Positions 13,420 through 13,424 of a stretch of DNA of 13,424 nt are shown one piece after another. How positions within the stretch are numbered: the stretch's first letter is position 1; every line of letters starts with the position of its first letter. The translations under genes and the position numbers were made by a program. The DNA comes from Chloroflexota bacterium (lineage in GTDB: Bacteria > Chloroflexota > Chloroflexia > Thermomicrobiales > UBA6265). A model generated the notes under the pieces. It made no database searches, was not told where the DNA came from, and saw nothing but the letters and a program-made list of their open reading frames with translations. Location of the stretch: contig JAEVYR010000092.1 of the NCBI GenBank assembly GCA_023392645.1, forward strand, positions 1-13,424, given 5' to 3'.

Positions 13420-13424
13420 CGGGG

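Overview
The window is GC-rich bacterial chromosome, with dense genes, good Shine-Dalgarno sites and several GTG starts. The gene content is a NosDFYL-type nitrous oxide reductase maturation cluster with a NosB-like membrane protein in the slot after nosZ, as in 'clade II' (atypical) N2O reducers, together with hpt-ftsH housekeeping genes. This would fit a Chloroflexota/Thermomicrobia-like organism. That placement is inference from gene order and protein flavour; no rRNA or other phylogenetic marker is present.

Left part (84-4498, + strand): five genes packed as one transcription unit. They are a four-helix membrane protein (NosB-like), NosD (periplasmic beta-helix copper-site assembly protein), NosF (ABC ATPase), NosY (ABC-2 permease) and a NosL-like lipoprotein with a His-rich tail. 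Three junctions are ATGA start/stop overlaps and the fourth is a 14-bp gap with its own ribosome binding site. nosZ itself would be expected just left of the window. The products would deliver copper (NosL) and power assembly of the CuZ [4Cu:2S] site (NosDFY) in periplasmic NosZ.

Middle (4499-7582): about 770 bp without a convincing gene but with several inverted repeats, then a site-2-protease-type M50 membrane metalloprotease carrying two CBS domains. A convergent 120-residue gene of unknown function follows, then about 430 bp without a gene, and a pair of divergent tRNA genes, Gly(CCC) on - and Ala(CGC) on +. The Ala gene has a near-consensus promoter and an intrinsic terminator.

Right part (7583-13246, - strand): a translationally coupled three-gene unit (Gfo/Idh/MocA dehydrogenase, xylose-isomerase-like TIM barrel, alpha/beta hydrolase) that looks like a small carbohydrate or polyol catabolic operon. 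Upstream of it is hpt-ftsH, ending in a strong intrinsic terminator. The right edge holds two interleaved perfect inverted repeats (15 bp and 12 bp arms) next to an A6/T6 tract, upstream of hpt.

I see no insertion sequence, phage gene, CRISPR array or clear transfer scar. The most unusual items are the interleaved repeats at the right edge, the modified NosL, the paired CCCAAGGGT-type sites before the protease, and the hydrolase and TIM-barrel enzymes lacking expected catalytic residues. I did not find a clearly new multi-gene system.
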